A stretch of 64,000 bases of DNA from Desulfosarcina widdelii (GCF_009688965.1 NZ_AP021875.1:4464001-4528000); one strand, 5' to 3'. Counted from the stretch's first letter, positions 8,575 through 17,994 are shown. Notes: generated from the letters alone by a model not told the origin. Program-made: numbers and translations.

Positions 8575-9417
8575 ATGACGGAAAACCGTAAAACAAGCCC
8601 GATCCATTTCTGGCGCCGGTTTGTGCAAACGACCGCGGCTGTTTTCTTTGTCCTCCTCCCCCTTATCAACGCCAGGGGTTTCCAGTTTGTCTGGGGAAAT
8701 TTCTTAAACATTCATATTGGCAGCCTGACATTCTCGGACCCTCTTGCCGTTTTACAGGTGGTGGTCGGCAATCGGATCATTCCTCCGAAAATTTTTGTTG
8801 GGGCGGGACTGGTTCTCGCCATCGCCTTTTTTCTCGGGACGGTATTCTGCTCCTGGATATGCCCCTTTGGATTATTGTCGGAATTGACTCACGCACTGGC
8901 CCGAAAGTTCAAAGCGGGAAAAAAAATCGAAATCAAATTTTCAAAATCTGGTCCAGCCGCCAAGCTGATCCTTTTTTGCTGCGGCGTTGCGGCGGTTTTC
9001 CTGTTTTTCAAATCGCCGATTTTAAACCAGGCCTCCCTGCCCTTCCAATATGCGACCGTTTTCCAGTACCTGTTTATGCAGAACCATCTTTTCGGGGCCG
9101 CCTGGATATTGATAGCAATTCTATTCGTTGAATTCATTTTCCGCAGACGGCTGTGGTGCCGCTGGGTCTGCCCCCAGTCCGTTCTCATCGCTCTGGCGGG
9201 GCGATGCAACCCTTGGGCGCTCAAGGTGCGTTTCAATTCCAAAAAATGTTTTTCCGCCAAGGCGTCGCCGCCATGCCAGAACGCCTGCTCCCTTGACCTG
9301 GATCCCAGGCGCCTGAACGGGACAAACCGGTTGCTGTGCACCAATTGCGGGGACTGCATCGACGCCTGCAGAAAAACAGGCCGCGCCCTTGATTTCGGTT
9401 TTAAATTGCCCGGCTAA
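8575..9417 (+). CDS. NapH-like membrane polyferredoxin
   Basis: This is a quinol-side or periplasm-facing electron carrier of the NapH/CcoG/RdxA class. Its 280 residues contain about four transmembrane helices (near 15-32, 78-100, 125-145 and 165-187) and the two cytoplasmic CxxxCP signatures CSWICPFG and CRWVCPQS. One C-terminal ferredoxin cluster (CTNCGDCIDACRK) is followed by a short tail. Only one canonical 4Fe-4S motif is visible, where NapH usually has two; the first (around CQNAC) looks degenerate. It is translated right after moaB, so a link to a molybdoenzyme electron chain is plausible but inferred. Confidence 0.82.
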   Translation: MTENRKTSPIHFWRRFVQTTAAVFFVLLPLINARGFQFVWGNFLNIHIGSLTFSDPLAVLQVVVGNRIIPPKIFVGAGLVLAIAFFLGTVFCSWICPFGLLSELTHALARKFKAGKKIEIKFSKSGPAAKLILFCCGVAAVFLFFKSPILNQASLPFQYATVFQYLFMQNHLFGAAWILIAILFVEFIFRRRLWCRWVCPQSVLIALAGRCNPWALKVRFNSKKCFSAKASPPCQNACSLDLDPRRLNGTNRLLCTNCGDCIDACRKTGRALDFGFKLPG

Positions 9418-9455
9418 AAACATCGGTTCTTTCAAACGGCAAGGCTTAGAATACA

Positions 9456-9815
9456 ATGGACGCAGTAACGGAAAAAACGGTGGGCATGACTGTCAAAGAT
9501 CTTCAGGCCATGGTGGATCGCTGGATACAGACCTACGGCGTGCGCTACTTCTCCGAAATGACCAATCTGGCCGTACTCATGGAAGAGGTCGGCGAGCTGG
9601 CTCGGCTCATGGCCCGCGAATATGGCGAGCAGAGTTTCAAAGGAGCCAGGCCCCCGTCTGATCTGGGCGATGAAATTGCCGACGTGCTTTTCGTGTTGAC
9701 CTGCATCGCCAACCAGACCGGCGTGGACTTGGAAAGCGCCATGATCCGGAACCTGAAAAAGAAGACCGACCGGGACCGGGATCGCCACCGCGACAATCCA
9801 AAATTGAAGGTATGA
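9456..9815 (+). CDS. MazG-like nucleotide pyrophosphohydrolase
   Basis: A small all-alpha NTP pyrophosphatase of the MazG/dUTPase-2 superfamily, 119 residues. The metal-binding helices MEEVGELARLM and DLGDEIADVLFVL carry the ExxE and ExxD residues. Such proteins hydrolyse non-canonical or excess nucleoside triphosphates. The C-terminus is a charged run of Arg/Asp (DRDRDRHRDN). It lies 38 bases after the polyferredoxin gene and 49 before the dehydrogenase, with a weak ribosome site. Confidence 0.85.
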   Translation: MDAVTEKTVGMTVKDLQAMVDRWIQTYGVRYFSEMTNLAVLMEEVGELARLMAREYGEQSFKGARPPSDLGDEIADVLFVLTCIANQTGVDLESAMIRNLKKKTDRDRDRHRDNPKLKV

Positions 9816-9864
9816 GAGAGAATCCGTCTTCTTTCCATCCATTTAACAAAACAGAGGTGCATCG

Positions 9865-11022
9865 ATGAACGAAACCCCGACCTATCCACATTTCAGCCCC
9901 GGAAAACTCTTTGTGGGACCGGGTTCATCGGCCGACCTGGCCCGTGAAATACCGGGCAGCTTCGTCTACCTGGTCGTCACGGATCGTGGACTGAGTCAGG
10001 CGGGCATGGCAGCGCGCCTGACCCGCATCCTCGAGCAGGCGGGAAAGCGATTTCATGTTTTTGACGCCGTGGCTGCCGACCCACCCATTGAAGTCGTTAC
10101 GTCGGCGTTGGAAACGGCCAGGCAAAACGGGTGCAACGCAGTGGTGGCCATAGGAGGCGGAAGCTCCCTGGATGCCGCCAAGGCCGTTGCCGTAGGAATG
10201 AAACACGACGTATCCTTAAGGGAATATGGCGACGGCCGGCTGGTAAAAGGACCGATTGCCCCGCTGTACGCCATTCCGACAACGGCCGGAACCGGATCGG
10301 AGGCGACGCGGGTGGCGGTGATCACCGATGCTGCGAAAAAAGAAAAAATGGCCATCCGCGGCGACCACCTGACGCCCCTGGCCTCCGCCCTGGATCCGGA
10401 CATGCTGGTGGGCATCCCCGCCAGGATTGCCGCGGAAACCGGCATTGACGCCCTCACCCATGCCGTCGAAGCCTTCGTTTCCCGCAATGCCAATACCATC
10501 ACCGACGTCCTGGCACTGGGTGCCATCGAGAAAATCGGATTGCATCTGTGCCGCTTCGCCCGTGACACCACGGATAAAGCGGCCGCGCTGGAAATGCTGG
10601 TGGCCAGTTGCCTGGCCGGTCAGGCCTTTACCAACGCCGGACTGGGCCTGGTTCACTCCATCGGCGAGGTCCTGGGCTCCCGCTATCACACCAGCCACGG
10701 GTTGTCCTGCGCCCTTTACCTGCCGGCGACCATGGCCTTCAACCAGCCCGCCGCTCCGGAACGTTTTGCGAGAATCGCCCGGGCGCTGGGCGAAGACGTG
10801 AAGGATCTGGCGCCGGAAGAGGCTGGCCGTCGGGCCGTTGTGGCGGTCGAACACTTGTTTGAAGCGTTGCGCCTGCCCCGGACATACAATGCGGTGGGTA
10901 TCGATTTTAAACTGACGTCAAAAATGGTGGACGACGTGCTTCCCCAATTTTCCACCCAGTGCAACCCCCGCAAGGCGGATGCCGACGAGGTTGCCGCGCT
11001 TTTCAACGCGCCAATGGGATGA
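9865..11022 (+). CDS. Iron-containing alcohol dehydrogenase
   Basis: Group III metal-dependent alcohol dehydrogenase, 385 residues, standard length. The NAD-binding GGGSSLDAAKAV and PTTAGTGSEAT motifs are present. The metal ligands lie in GIDALTHAVEAF, GLVHSIGEVLGSRYHTSHG and the nearby Asp. Substrate cannot be told from sequence; such enzymes reduce acetaldehyde, butanal or propanediol aldehydes. GAGGTG lies 5-10 bases before the ATG. It converges on pabB with a 20-base gap and no visible terminator. Confidence 0.93.
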   Translation: MNETPTYPHFSPGKLFVGPGSSADLAREIPGSFVYLVVTDRGLSQAGMAARLTRILEQAGKRFHVFDAVAADPPIEVVTSALETARQNGCNAVVAIGGGSSLDAAKAVAVGMKHDVSLREYGDGRLVKGPIAPLYAIPTTAGTGSEATRVAVITDAAKKEKMAIRGDHLTPLASALDPDMLVGIPARIAAETGIDALTHAVEAFVSRNANTITDVLALGAIEKIGLHLCRFARDTTDKAAALEMLVASCLAGQAFTNAGLGLVHSIGEVLGSRYHTSHGLSCALYLPATMAFNQPAAPERFARIARALGEDVKDLAPEEAGRRAVVAVEHLFEALRLPRTYNAVGIDFKLTSKMVDDVLPQFSTQCNPRKADADEVAALFNAPMG

Positions 11023-11042
11023 AAAATTCTTTTTCCGGGATG

Positions 11043-13310
11043 CTAAGCGTGGTCCTCGGGCTGGAATAGACCTGCCTGAAGATCTTCGATCAAAGCCGGG
11101 TCCACTTGCAAGGGTTGGTTGTCGAGGCTGAGTGCCGGCACAACCCCCATCAGGGCGTTGGTGACCAGCACCGCATCGGCAGAAAGCAGGTCTTGCGGCC
11201 GAATGGGTTCGTCCAGAATGGAAAAGCCCTGCTCTGTCAGGCGCCGACAGAGTTCTGCCTGCATCACCCCCGGCAGTACATGGGCCGACGCCGGCCGAGT
11301 CGCCGTTCGGCCGGAAAGCACTATGAGGTTGGCGGTGTTGGTTTCCGATACCGTGCCGTCGGGATTGAGGACGACCGCCTCGTCTGCCCCCTGTTGCCGG
11401 GACCAGGCACCGGCCCGATGGTAGTACAGATAGTTCATGCTCTTGTGGTCGGCCAGGGGCGTCATGCGGGGGTAGGGAAAGGTGGCCAGGTGCAGGCCTT
11501 CTGCACCAAGGACCTCCAAACGATGAATATAGGGCCGGGCGGAGACCAGAAGGGTGTTGTTGAAGCCGTGAGAACTCTCTTCGCCGCGGGTGGCCAGGAT
11601 TTTAACCGCCGCGACGCCATCCGCCAGACCATTTGCCTCCACCACTTGCGCAATGATGTCTTCCCAGGTGACATCGGGAGGCACCAGCCCGAACAGCGCC
11701 TCCCATGAACGGTTAAAACGCTCCACATGGGCCTGGAGGCGGCAGGCGCAGCCCTTTTCCACCCGTACAGTTTCGAAAATCCCATATCCGTATTGCAAGC
11801 CCAAATCGGTCACCGGCACGTTCGCTTTGCTTTGGGGAAGGATGCGTCCGTTTAACCAAACAAGGGATGCACCTTCGGAGCGATCCCTGGAAGGATCCTC
11901 GGCCGCCTGAATGACCGACATCAGCGTTCGGCCCTTGTGAAGGGTTTCCTCGTATTCGTCGGCCGGATCGGAGTCGTATACGATCCCCCCGCCTACGGAG
12001 AAGAGAAGGCGGTCGTCGACGACCGTGGCCGTCCTGATGGCGATGGACAGGTCCATGGTGTCGTGAAAACCGATGTAGCCGATGGAACCGGTGTATATGT
12101 GGCGGCGGCAGGCTTCCAGTTCATCGATGATCTCCATGGATCGGATCTTGGGGCACCCGGTAATGGAGCCGCCGGGAAAGGCGGCCCGGATCAGGTCCAC
12201 CGAATCCTTGCCCCCGGCCAGTTCACCCTCGACCACGGAAACCAGGTGGTAGACATTTTGATAGGCCTCCAGGCGCTTGTGCTGGGCCACCTTCACCGAT
12301 CCGCCGGCACACACCCGGCCGATGTCGTTGCGAAGCAAATCAACGATCATGGACAGCTCGGCGTCGTCCTTGGGGCTTTGGACCAGCTCGGATTTCATCT
12401 GCCGATCCTCTTCCGGTGTCTTTCCCCGGGGACGTGTGCCCTTGATGGGCCGGGTCTCGACCGAAGCGCCTTTTCGAAGCAGAAACCGCTCCGGCGAGGT
12501 GGAGACGATCTGGTGATCGCCGGCATTGACGTAAGCAAAAAAAGGGGCCGGGTTCATGTCATACAGGGTCTGAAACAGGCTGTAGCCATCGCCTGTAAAC
12601 CCCATTTCGAACCGTTGGGACAGGTTCACCTGGTAGACATCGCCGGCCGCGATATACTCGCGGATGCGTCGAACCGCGGCCTCGTATTCGGAACGGGAAA
12701 TGTTGGAATGCAGCTTTTCGCCGATTGCCTTAAAACCGCCGGGCACAGGCGGCGGGGCGCTGAGCGCCTGCCGAAAGGTGTCCAAAGCGGCATCGGCAGC
12801 CTCCGAACCCCGGTCTTCGAAAACCGGTGCGTGCACCCGGTTGGTTGCGTCGGTTTTGTCATGAACCACAACCAGAGAAGGCGCGGCCAGATAAAGATGG
12901 GGCAACCCCAGATCGTCGACGGTGGTGCGCGGCAAATCCTCCAGCTCGTCTTTCAGGTCGTAGGCCAGGTAGCCGAACAGGCCGGCGGCAACCGGTTGGG
13001 GAAAGTCCTCCGGATTCAGGTGAAAGTTTATCAGCGTTTGTTGGAGCACGTCCAGGGGCGCCTGGTCAATCTCGCAGGAATCGCCCTCGATCGCCAGCTT
13101 CGTTTTGCTCCCCCTGCCGGAAAGGGTCAACCAGGGACGAAGGGCCATGATGTGGTAGCGGGCGCAATCCAGGTCGCCGCCGCTGAGAAGTACTACCGTT
13201 CCCGCTTCCCTGGCGAACCGGGCCGCCATGGCGGCAAAGGGCTCTTCAAGATCCAAAGATTCGGTCTTGACCCCCGAAATGCCGGGCAGATGGTCGGCCA
13301 GCGGTTTCAA
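11043..13310 (-). CDS. pabBC: Aminodeoxychorismate synthase component I fused to aminodeoxychorismate lyase
   Basis: The 755-residue fusion couples two steps of p-aminobenzoate synthesis for folate. Residues 1 to about 480 are a TrpE/PabB chorismate-binding domain (GDVYQVNLSQRFE, TRPIKGTRPRG, GSITGCPKIRSMEIIDE, GSIGYIG). Residues from about 490 are a class IV aminotransferase, PabC-like (DLGLQYGYGIFETVRV; the PLP lysine is probably in ADHKSMNYLYYHRA). The TxIKGTRPRG pattern (Lys where anthranilate synthases have Ala) supports PabB over TrpE. It overlaps the glutaminase gene by 4 bases, giving a complete PABA operon. Confidence 0.93.
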   Translation of the reverse strand: MKPLADHLPGISGVKTESLDLEEPFAAMAARFAREAGTVVLLSGGDLDCARYHIMALRPWLTLSGRGSKTKLAIEGDSCEIDQAPLDVLQQTLINFHLNPEDFPQPVAAGLFGYLAYDLKDELEDLPRTTVDDLGLPHLYLAAPSLVVVHDKTDATNRVHAPVFEDRGSEAADAALDTFRQALSAPPPVPGGFKAIGEKLHSNISRSEYEAAVRRIREYIAAGDVYQVNLSQRFEMGFTGDGYSLFQTLYDMNPAPFFAYVNAGDHQIVSTSPERFLLRKGASVETRPIKGTRPRGKTPEEDRQMKSELVQSPKDDAELSMIVDLLRNDIGRVCAGGSVKVAQHKRLEAYQNVYHLVSVVEGELAGGKDSVDLIRAAFPGGSITGCPKIRSMEIIDELEACRRHIYTGSIGYIGFHDTMDLSIAIRTATVVDDRLLFSVGGGIVYDSDPADEYEETLHKGRTLMSVIQAAEDPSRDRSEGASLVWLNGRILPQSKANVPVTDLGLQYGYGIFETVRVEKGCACRLQAHVERFNRSWEALFGLVPPDVTWEDIIAQVVEANGLADGVAAVKILATRGEESSHGFNNTLLVSARPYIHRLEVLGAEGLHLATFPYPRMTPLADHKSMNYLYYHRAGAWSRQQGADEAVVLNPDGTVSETNTANLIVLSGRTATRPASAHVLPGVMQAELCRRLTEQGFSILDEPIRPQDLLSADAVLVTNALMGVVPALSLDNQPLQVDPALIEDLQAGLFQPEDHA

Positions 13311-13978
13311 CAGGCCCTCGCTGCGGTGACGCCCTCTCCGGCCGATCCAGGCACAGCCCAGGAGGTGGTCCGGATCTTATTCTCCATCACGGCCTTCAAC
13401 GGTCCCATCGCTAAAAAGGCCTCGACCAGGGAAAAACCATCCTGGGTGAGAAAGCTTTCCGGGTGGAACTGGACCCCATGGAGGGGAAAGCGCCTGTGCG
13501 AAAGCCCCATGACAAGTTTCTCCTCGGTCTGCCCGGTGATCAGAAGATCCCGCTTCAGGGCCGTGGACGCGGGCTCAACCGCAAGCGAGTGATAGCGGGC
13601 AGCGGTAAACGGGGAGGGCATCCGGGCAAACAGTGCCTCGTTGCGATGATAAACAAGGCTGGTTTTGCCGTGCGTCGGTAACGGGGCCCGAACCGTCCGC
13701 CCTCCGAAAACCTCGTTGATGCACTGCATGCCCAGGCAGACACCCAAAATGGGAACGGTTCGATAAAAGGCCCGGATCACCTCTTTGGATATGCCGGCGT
13801 GGGCCGGATCTTTGGGGCCCGGGCTGATGAGCAGATAGTCCGGCTTCGTCCGGGCGACCTGGTCCAGGGAGATCCGATCACTCCGGTGTACCCGGATGGC
13901 CAGATCGTAGCACATGAACATCTGTACCAGGTTGTAGGTAAACGAATCGTAGTTGTCGATCACCAGCAGGGTCGCCAC
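13307..13978 (-). CDS. pabA: Glutamine amidotransferase component of aminodeoxychorismate synthase
   Basis: Class I glutaminase that feeds ammonia to PabB. The nucleophile is in ILGVCLGMQ and the His-Glu pair in FHPESFLT. A GTG start at 13978 is chosen: AAAGGAGG lies 4 bases upstream and the protein then begins VATLLVIDNYDSFTYNLVQ, where this family starts. Longer in-frame starts reach back to 14137 but add an unrelated leader. The last 4 bases overlap pabB. The trpG role cannot be excluded, but no trp genes are near. Confidence 0.93.
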   Translation of the reverse strand: MATLLVIDNYDSFTYNLVQMFMCYDLAIRVHRSDRISLDQVARTKPDYLLISPGPKDPAHAGISKEVIRAFYRTVPILGVCLGMQCINEVFGGRTVRAPLPTHGKTSLVYHRNEALFARMPSPFTAARYHSLAVEPASTALKRDLLITGQTEEKLVMGLSHRRFPLHGVQFHPESFLTQDGFSLVEAFLAMGPLKAVMENKIRTTSWAVPGSAGEGVTAARAC

Positions 13979-14089
13979 GAGGCCTCCTTTACAAAGACTT
14001 GCGAATCCCGAGCGATGGGGTGTAATGTAATTGTATTCCCCCAAAGACAAATGATGAAGCGATTCGCAACGATCATCCATAAATAAAAC

Positions 14090-14162
14090 AGCCACCCAGT
14101 TTGAGCCTGGGTGGCTGAAGCCTATTGCATAACTCAACGCCGCTCATCCCCGTGGATGAGCG
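14090..14162. other. Twin-hairpin element between pabA and cooS
   Basis: This gene-free stretch (13979-14336) separates divergent genes. It holds two strong perfect hairpins: AGCCACCCAG/CTGGGTGGCT (14090-14099 with 14107-14116) and CGCTCATCC/GGATGAGCG (14141-14149 with 14154-14162). Read on the minus strand, the left hairpin is followed by TGTTTTATTTATG, like an intrinsic terminator about 110 bases before the pabA GTG. The other hairpin then has an ACGG loop. On the plus strand they would lie in a cooS leader. It could be an attenuator, a small RNA or a riboswitch; I recognise no known class. Confidence 0.5.
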
Positions 14163-14336
14163 TTAGATCCTGATTTTTTCTGTTTAACTTTAGTAGCGCA
14201 TTGTCCAGTAAGGGTCAAGAGTAATAAGACAGGAGTAAAAGGCTGTACCTCCGGCAAATTAACCTTGACTTAATTGCTGCAGTATTTCAACAATATGAGA
14301 TTAAGCTCATAACCAACAATAGAGGAGGGCGACAAG

Positions 14337-16217
14337 ATGGCTTTCAGCGACAAGATTCTGCAAAAGAGTATTGATCCGACGGTCCATCAGATGCTCGACC
14401 GGGCCGAACAAGCCGGTATCGAAACCGTCTGGGACCGTTATGAAAAAATGCTTCCCGAGTGCGGTTTCGGGGAATTGGGGGTGTGCTGCCGAAACTGCAA
14501 CATGGGGCCCTGCCGCATCAGTCCCTTCGAGGATGAAGGTCCCCAGAAAGGCATCTGCGGGGCCACGGCCGACATCATCGTGGCCCGCAACCTGATCCGC
14601 ATGATCGCCGGCGGTGCGGCGGCCCACTCCGACCACGGCCGCGACCTGGCCCATACCCTGTTGCTGACCGCCGAGGGGAAAAGCGGCGGCTACGAAATCA
14701 AGGACGAGGCAAAGCTGGCCGCCCTGGCCAAGGAGTACGGCATCACCGCCGACGGCCGCACCAAGGAGGAAATCGCCCTGGATCTGGCCAAGGCCGTCTA
14801 TGCCGAATTCGGCAAGCAGGAAGGCCCGCTCCAGTTCACGCGCCGGGCTCCCCAGAAGCGGGTGGACCAGTGGCAGAAGATGGGCATTGATCCCCGCGGC
14901 ATCGACCGCGAAATCGTGGAGATCATGCACCGCACCCACATTGGCGTGGACAACGATCCGGTCAACCTGATCCTGCAGGGCCTCAAGGCCTCCATCGCCG
15001 ACGGCTGGGGCGGCTCCATGGTGGCCACGGAAATCTCCGACGTTCTCTTCGGCACACCGGAGCCGGTGCGCTCCGAGGCCAACCTGGGCGTGCTCAAGGC
15101 CGACCATGTCAATATCGTGGCCCACGGCCACGAGCCGGTGCTGTCGGAGATGATCCTGGCGGCCTGCAGCGATCCGGCCCTGGTGGCCAAGGCCAAGGGC
15201 CTCGGCGCCAAAGGCATCAACCTGGTGGGCATGTGCTGCACGGGCAACGAGCTCAATATGCGCCACGGCATTCCTCTGGCCGGCAATTTCATGCAGCAGG
15301 AACTGGCCGTGATCACCGGCGCCGTGGACGCCATGATCGTGGATGTGCAGTGCATCATGCCGGCCCTGGGCGATCTTTGCGAATGCTTCCACACGCAGTT
15401 CATCTCGACCTCATACAAGGCCAAGTTCCCGGGAGCCGTACACATGCAGTTCAACGAGGAAAACGCCCTGTCCATCGCCAAAGAGATCGTTGGCTCGGCC
15501 GTGGACAACTACGCCAACCGGGTGCCCGAAAAAGTCTTCATCCCGGAAGAGAAATCCGATTGCATGGTGGGGTTTTCCGCCGAAGCCATCATCAAGGCCC
15601 TGGGGGGCACCCTGGATCCCCTGCTGGACGCCATCAAGTCCGGCGCGATCAAGGGCATTGCCGGCGTGGTGGGCTGCAACAACCCCAAGATCAAGCACGA
15701 CCTGGGGCATGTGGGCCTGGTGAAAGAATTGATCAAAAACAACGTTCTGGTGGTGACCACCGGCTGCAACGCCATCGCCACGGCCAAGGTTGGACTGATG
15801 CTCCCCGAAGCAGCCGACCAAGCGGGCGACGGACTCAAAGGCGTCTGCCAGTCCCTGGGGATTCCACCGGTGCTGCACATGGGGTCCTGCGTGGACATCA
15901 GCCGCATCCTGAATGTCTGCGCCGCCGCGGCCAATGCCCTGGGCGTGGATATCAGCGACCTGCCTGTGGCCGGCGCGGCACCCGAATGGATGAGTGAAAA
16001 GGCGGTAAGTATCGGCGCCTATGTCGTTTCTTCGGGAATTTTCACCGTGCTGGGTACGGTGCCGCCGGTGTTAGGCGGTCCGCTGGTAACCGAGGTGTTG
16101 ACCCAGGGGGCCAACGACGTGGTGGGTGCGGCCTTTGCCGTGGAAACCGACCCGGTCAAGGGCGCCGGCCTGATGATCGCCCATATGGATGCCAAGCGCA
16201 AAGCGCTGGGAATATGA
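14337..16217 (+). CDS. cooS: Anaerobic Ni-Fe carbon monoxide dehydrogenase catalytic subunit
   Basis: CooS oxidises CO to CO2 with two electrons at the Ni-Fe-S C-cluster, in the cytoplasm. The 626 residues match monofunctional CooS. Cys42, Cys50, Cys51, Cys54 and Cys59 (ECGFGELGVCC, RNCNMGPC) ligate the D and B clusters. The C-cluster His is in VAHGHEPVLS. Cluster cysteines follow in GMCCTGNE, GVVGCNNPK, TTGCNAIATAK and MGSCVDISR. GGAGGGCG is upstream of the ATG. It is the first gene of cooS-cooF-flavoprotein. There is no CooC nickel chaperone, CooA regulator or hydrogenase in the window, so a CO-linked NAD(P)H route is favoured over H2 formation. Confidence 0.97.
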   Translation: MAFSDKILQKSIDPTVHQMLDRAEQAGIETVWDRYEKMLPECGFGELGVCCRNCNMGPCRISPFEDEGPQKGICGATADIIVARNLIRMIAGGAAAHSDHGRDLAHTLLLTAEGKSGGYEIKDEAKLAALAKEYGITADGRTKEEIALDLAKAVYAEFGKQEGPLQFTRRAPQKRVDQWQKMGIDPRGIDREIVEIMHRTHIGVDNDPVNLILQGLKASIADGWGGSMVATEISDVLFGTPEPVRSEANLGVLKADHVNIVAHGHEPVLSEMILAACSDPALVAKAKGLGAKGINLVGMCCTGNELNMRHGIPLAGNFMQQELAVITGAVDAMIVDVQCIMPALGDLCECFHTQFISTSYKAKFPGAVHMQFNEENALSIAKEIVGSAVDNYANRVPEKVFIPEEKSDCMVGFSAEAIIKALGGTLDPLLDAIKSGAIKGIAGVVGCNNPKIKHDLGHVGLVKELIKNNVLVVTTGCNAIATAKVGLMLPEAADQAGDGLKGVCQSLGIPPVLHMGSCVDISRILNVCAAAANALGVDISDLPVAGAAPEWMSEKAVSIGAYVVSSGIFTVLGTVPPVLGGPLVTEVLTQGANDVVGAAFAVETDPVKGAGLMIAHMDAKRKALGI

Positions 16218-16235
16218 TATAAAAAGGAGGAGGCT

Positions 16236-16742
16236 ATGTCTCAGCCAAAGGAAATATTCGTCAAAACCGACCGCTGCGTGGGATGCCGCTCCTGCATCAT
16301 GGCCTGTGCGGTGGAGCACTCGGCCAGCAAAACCCTGTTCGGCGCCATCGCCGAAAGCCCGCGGCCCAAAAGCCGCGTTTACGTGGAATGGGTATCCCCG
16401 GACCGCAAGGTTCCCCTGGTCTGCCGCCAGTGCGAAGACGCCCCCTGCATGCATGCATGCATCGCCGGCGCCATCAGCCGGGATGCCGACGGCGTCGTGC
16501 GCACCGACACGGATAAATGCATCGGCTGCTGGACCTGCGTGATGGTCTGTCCCTATGGGGTCATCGGCCGTCACCTGGAAACGCACAAAGCCTACCGCTG
16601 CGACCGCTGCCCGGACCGCGAAATGCCCGCCTGTGTCAGCGCGTGCCCCACCGGCGCACTGGTTTATCAGACCGTTCCCGACTATTCCGGGGCCGTTCGC
16701 AAACACGCCTCCCGGGAGCTGCTCAACGCGGAAGGAGGTTGA
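16236..16742 (+). CDS. cooF: CooF-like four-cluster ferredoxin
   Basis: An electron-transfer subunit predicted to take electrons from CooS. The 168 residues have the DMSO-reductase-beta-type pattern of four 4Fe-4S clusters: CVGCRSCIMACAVEH, CRQCEDAPCMHACIAGAI, CIGCWTCVMVCPYGVI and CDRCPDREMPACVSACPTG. It starts 18 bases after cooS with AAGGAGGAGG just upstream. Its stop is immediately followed by the flavoprotein start. Confidence 0.93.
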   Translation: MSQPKEIFVKTDRCVGCRSCIMACAVEHSASKTLFGAIAESPRPKSRVYVEWVSPDRKVPLVCRQCEDAPCMHACIAGAISRDADGVVRTDTDKCIGCWTCVMVCPYGVIGRHLETHKAYRCDRCPDREMPACVSACPTGALVYQTVPDYSGAVRKHASRELLNAEGG

Positions 16743-16743
16743 T

Positions 16744-17994
16744 GTGAGCCTAGAACGAAGCCAATACGTGATCGTGGGCGGCAGTGCCGCCGGCATGGCG
16801 GCCGCCCACGCGATTCGCGAAAAGGACGCCCGGGGAACGATTACGGTGTTCTCTGCAGAGGCCGACACGCCTTACTTTCGACCCCTGATTCCCTTCCTGG
16901 TTTCGGGCCGGAAACAGCCGGCCGAGATGGCCCTGGCCGGCTGCGGGCCATACACCGGTGGGAATATTGAAATTCGAACCGGCGCGCACGTATCCGAACT
17001 GGACGCCGACGCCCGCTGCGTTGTCCTGGAAGACGGCTCCAGCCACGGCTATGAAACGGTGCTGCTGGCCACGGGCAGCAGGCCCTACATTCCTCCCGAC
17101 ATCGAAGGCACCGACGCCGAAGGGGTATTTGCCCTGCGCACCCTGGAGGACGCCCGCCGCATGGCCGCAAGGCTCGACCGCACCCGCCATGCCGTCATGC
17201 TCGGCGGCGGCCTGCTGAACCTCAAGGCCGCCTTTGCCCTGCTGGAACGGGGGGTAAAGGTGACCCTGGCGGTCTATTCCCCGGAAGTACTCAGCCAGCT
17301 GATGGAACCCCGGGACGCCGCCCTGATCCGCCAGGCCCTGGACGATGCCGGCCTGGAAATCATCACGGGTGTGGCCGCCACCGGGATTGTCGCCGATTCG
17401 TCCGGCGTGACCGGGGTGGCGCTGAACGACGGCCGTGAACTTTCCTGCGAGATGGTCTGCATCGGCAAAGGGGTGCGTCCCAACGTGGAATTTCTGGAGA
17501 AAAGCGGCATTCGGGTGGAGGAGGGGATTGTGGCCGACCGCTATACCGCCGCCAGCCTGCCGGGAGCCTTTGCGGCCGGAGATGTCGCCGTCACCTACGA
17601 GCCGGTGACCGGCCAGCCCATCATGACGGCCCTGTGGACCAACGCCGTGGAGATGGGCCGCTGTGCCGGACTGAACATGGCCGGCCACCGAACCGCTTAC
17701 GGAGGCACCTTCGGTATTTTAAACGCCACCCAGGTCGCGGAGCGCCCCTTCGTTTCCATGGGGGTGGTTCATACCGGCAACGGCCCGTACGAGGTCCATA
17801 AAAAAGCCACGGCGACCACCTCGCGAAAACTGGTTTTCAACGCAGACGGAAACCGGCTGGTCGGGGCTGTTTTTGTCGGCGACATCACCCAGGCGGGGCT
17901 TTACCGGTACATCATCCGGGAAAAAATGGACGTCACCCCGTTCAAACGTCAGATCATCGATCACCGCCTGCATTACGGGCATCTGCTGCACTGA
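16744..17994 (+). CDS. FAD-dependent NAD(P)H oxidoreductase of the CO dehydrogenase operon
   Basis: A 416-residue pyridine-nucleotide-disulfide-type flavoprotein, of the kind called FNOR in CODH clusters. The FAD Rossmann motif VIVGGSAAGMAAAHAIR is at the N-terminus, the NAD(P) motif VMLGGGLLNLKAAFALLERG is central, and the second FAD motif GAFAAGDVAVTYEP follows. A GTG start at 16744 is chosen, with GAAGGAGG 6 bases upstream; the frame is open back to 16555 but that part overlaps cooF. The reaction inferred is CO to CooS to CooF to this protein to NAD(P)+. Confidence 0.88.
   Translation: MSLERSQYVIVGGSAAGMAAAHAIREKDARGTITVFSAEADTPYFRPLIPFLVSGRKQPAEMALAGCGPYTGGNIEIRTGAHVSELDADARCVVLEDGSSHGYETVLLATGSRPYIPPDIEGTDAEGVFALRTLEDARRMAARLDRTRHAVMLGGGLLNLKAAFALLERGVKVTLAVYSPEVLSQLMEPRDAALIRQALDDAGLEIITGVAATGIVADSSGVTGVALNDGRELSCEMVCIGKGVRPNVEFLEKSGIRVEEGIVADRYTAASLPGAFAAGDVAVTYEPVTGQPIMTALWTNAVEMGRCAGLNMAGHRTAYGGTFGILNATQVAERPFVSMGVVHTGNGPYEVHKKATATTSRKLVFNADGNRLVGAVFVGDITQAGLYRYIIREKMDVTPFKRQIIDHRLHYGHLLH

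Noticed and set aside
11937..13592. 551-codon plus-strand open frame antisense to pabBC
   Set aside because: A shadow of the well-supported fusion gene; its translation shows no family motif.
14141..14162. Guanidine-II (mini-ykkC) riboswitch because of the ACGG hairpin loop
   Set aside because: That class needs two tandem hairpins with ACGR loops; the second hairpin here has a different loop, and the downstream genes do not fit guanidine transport.
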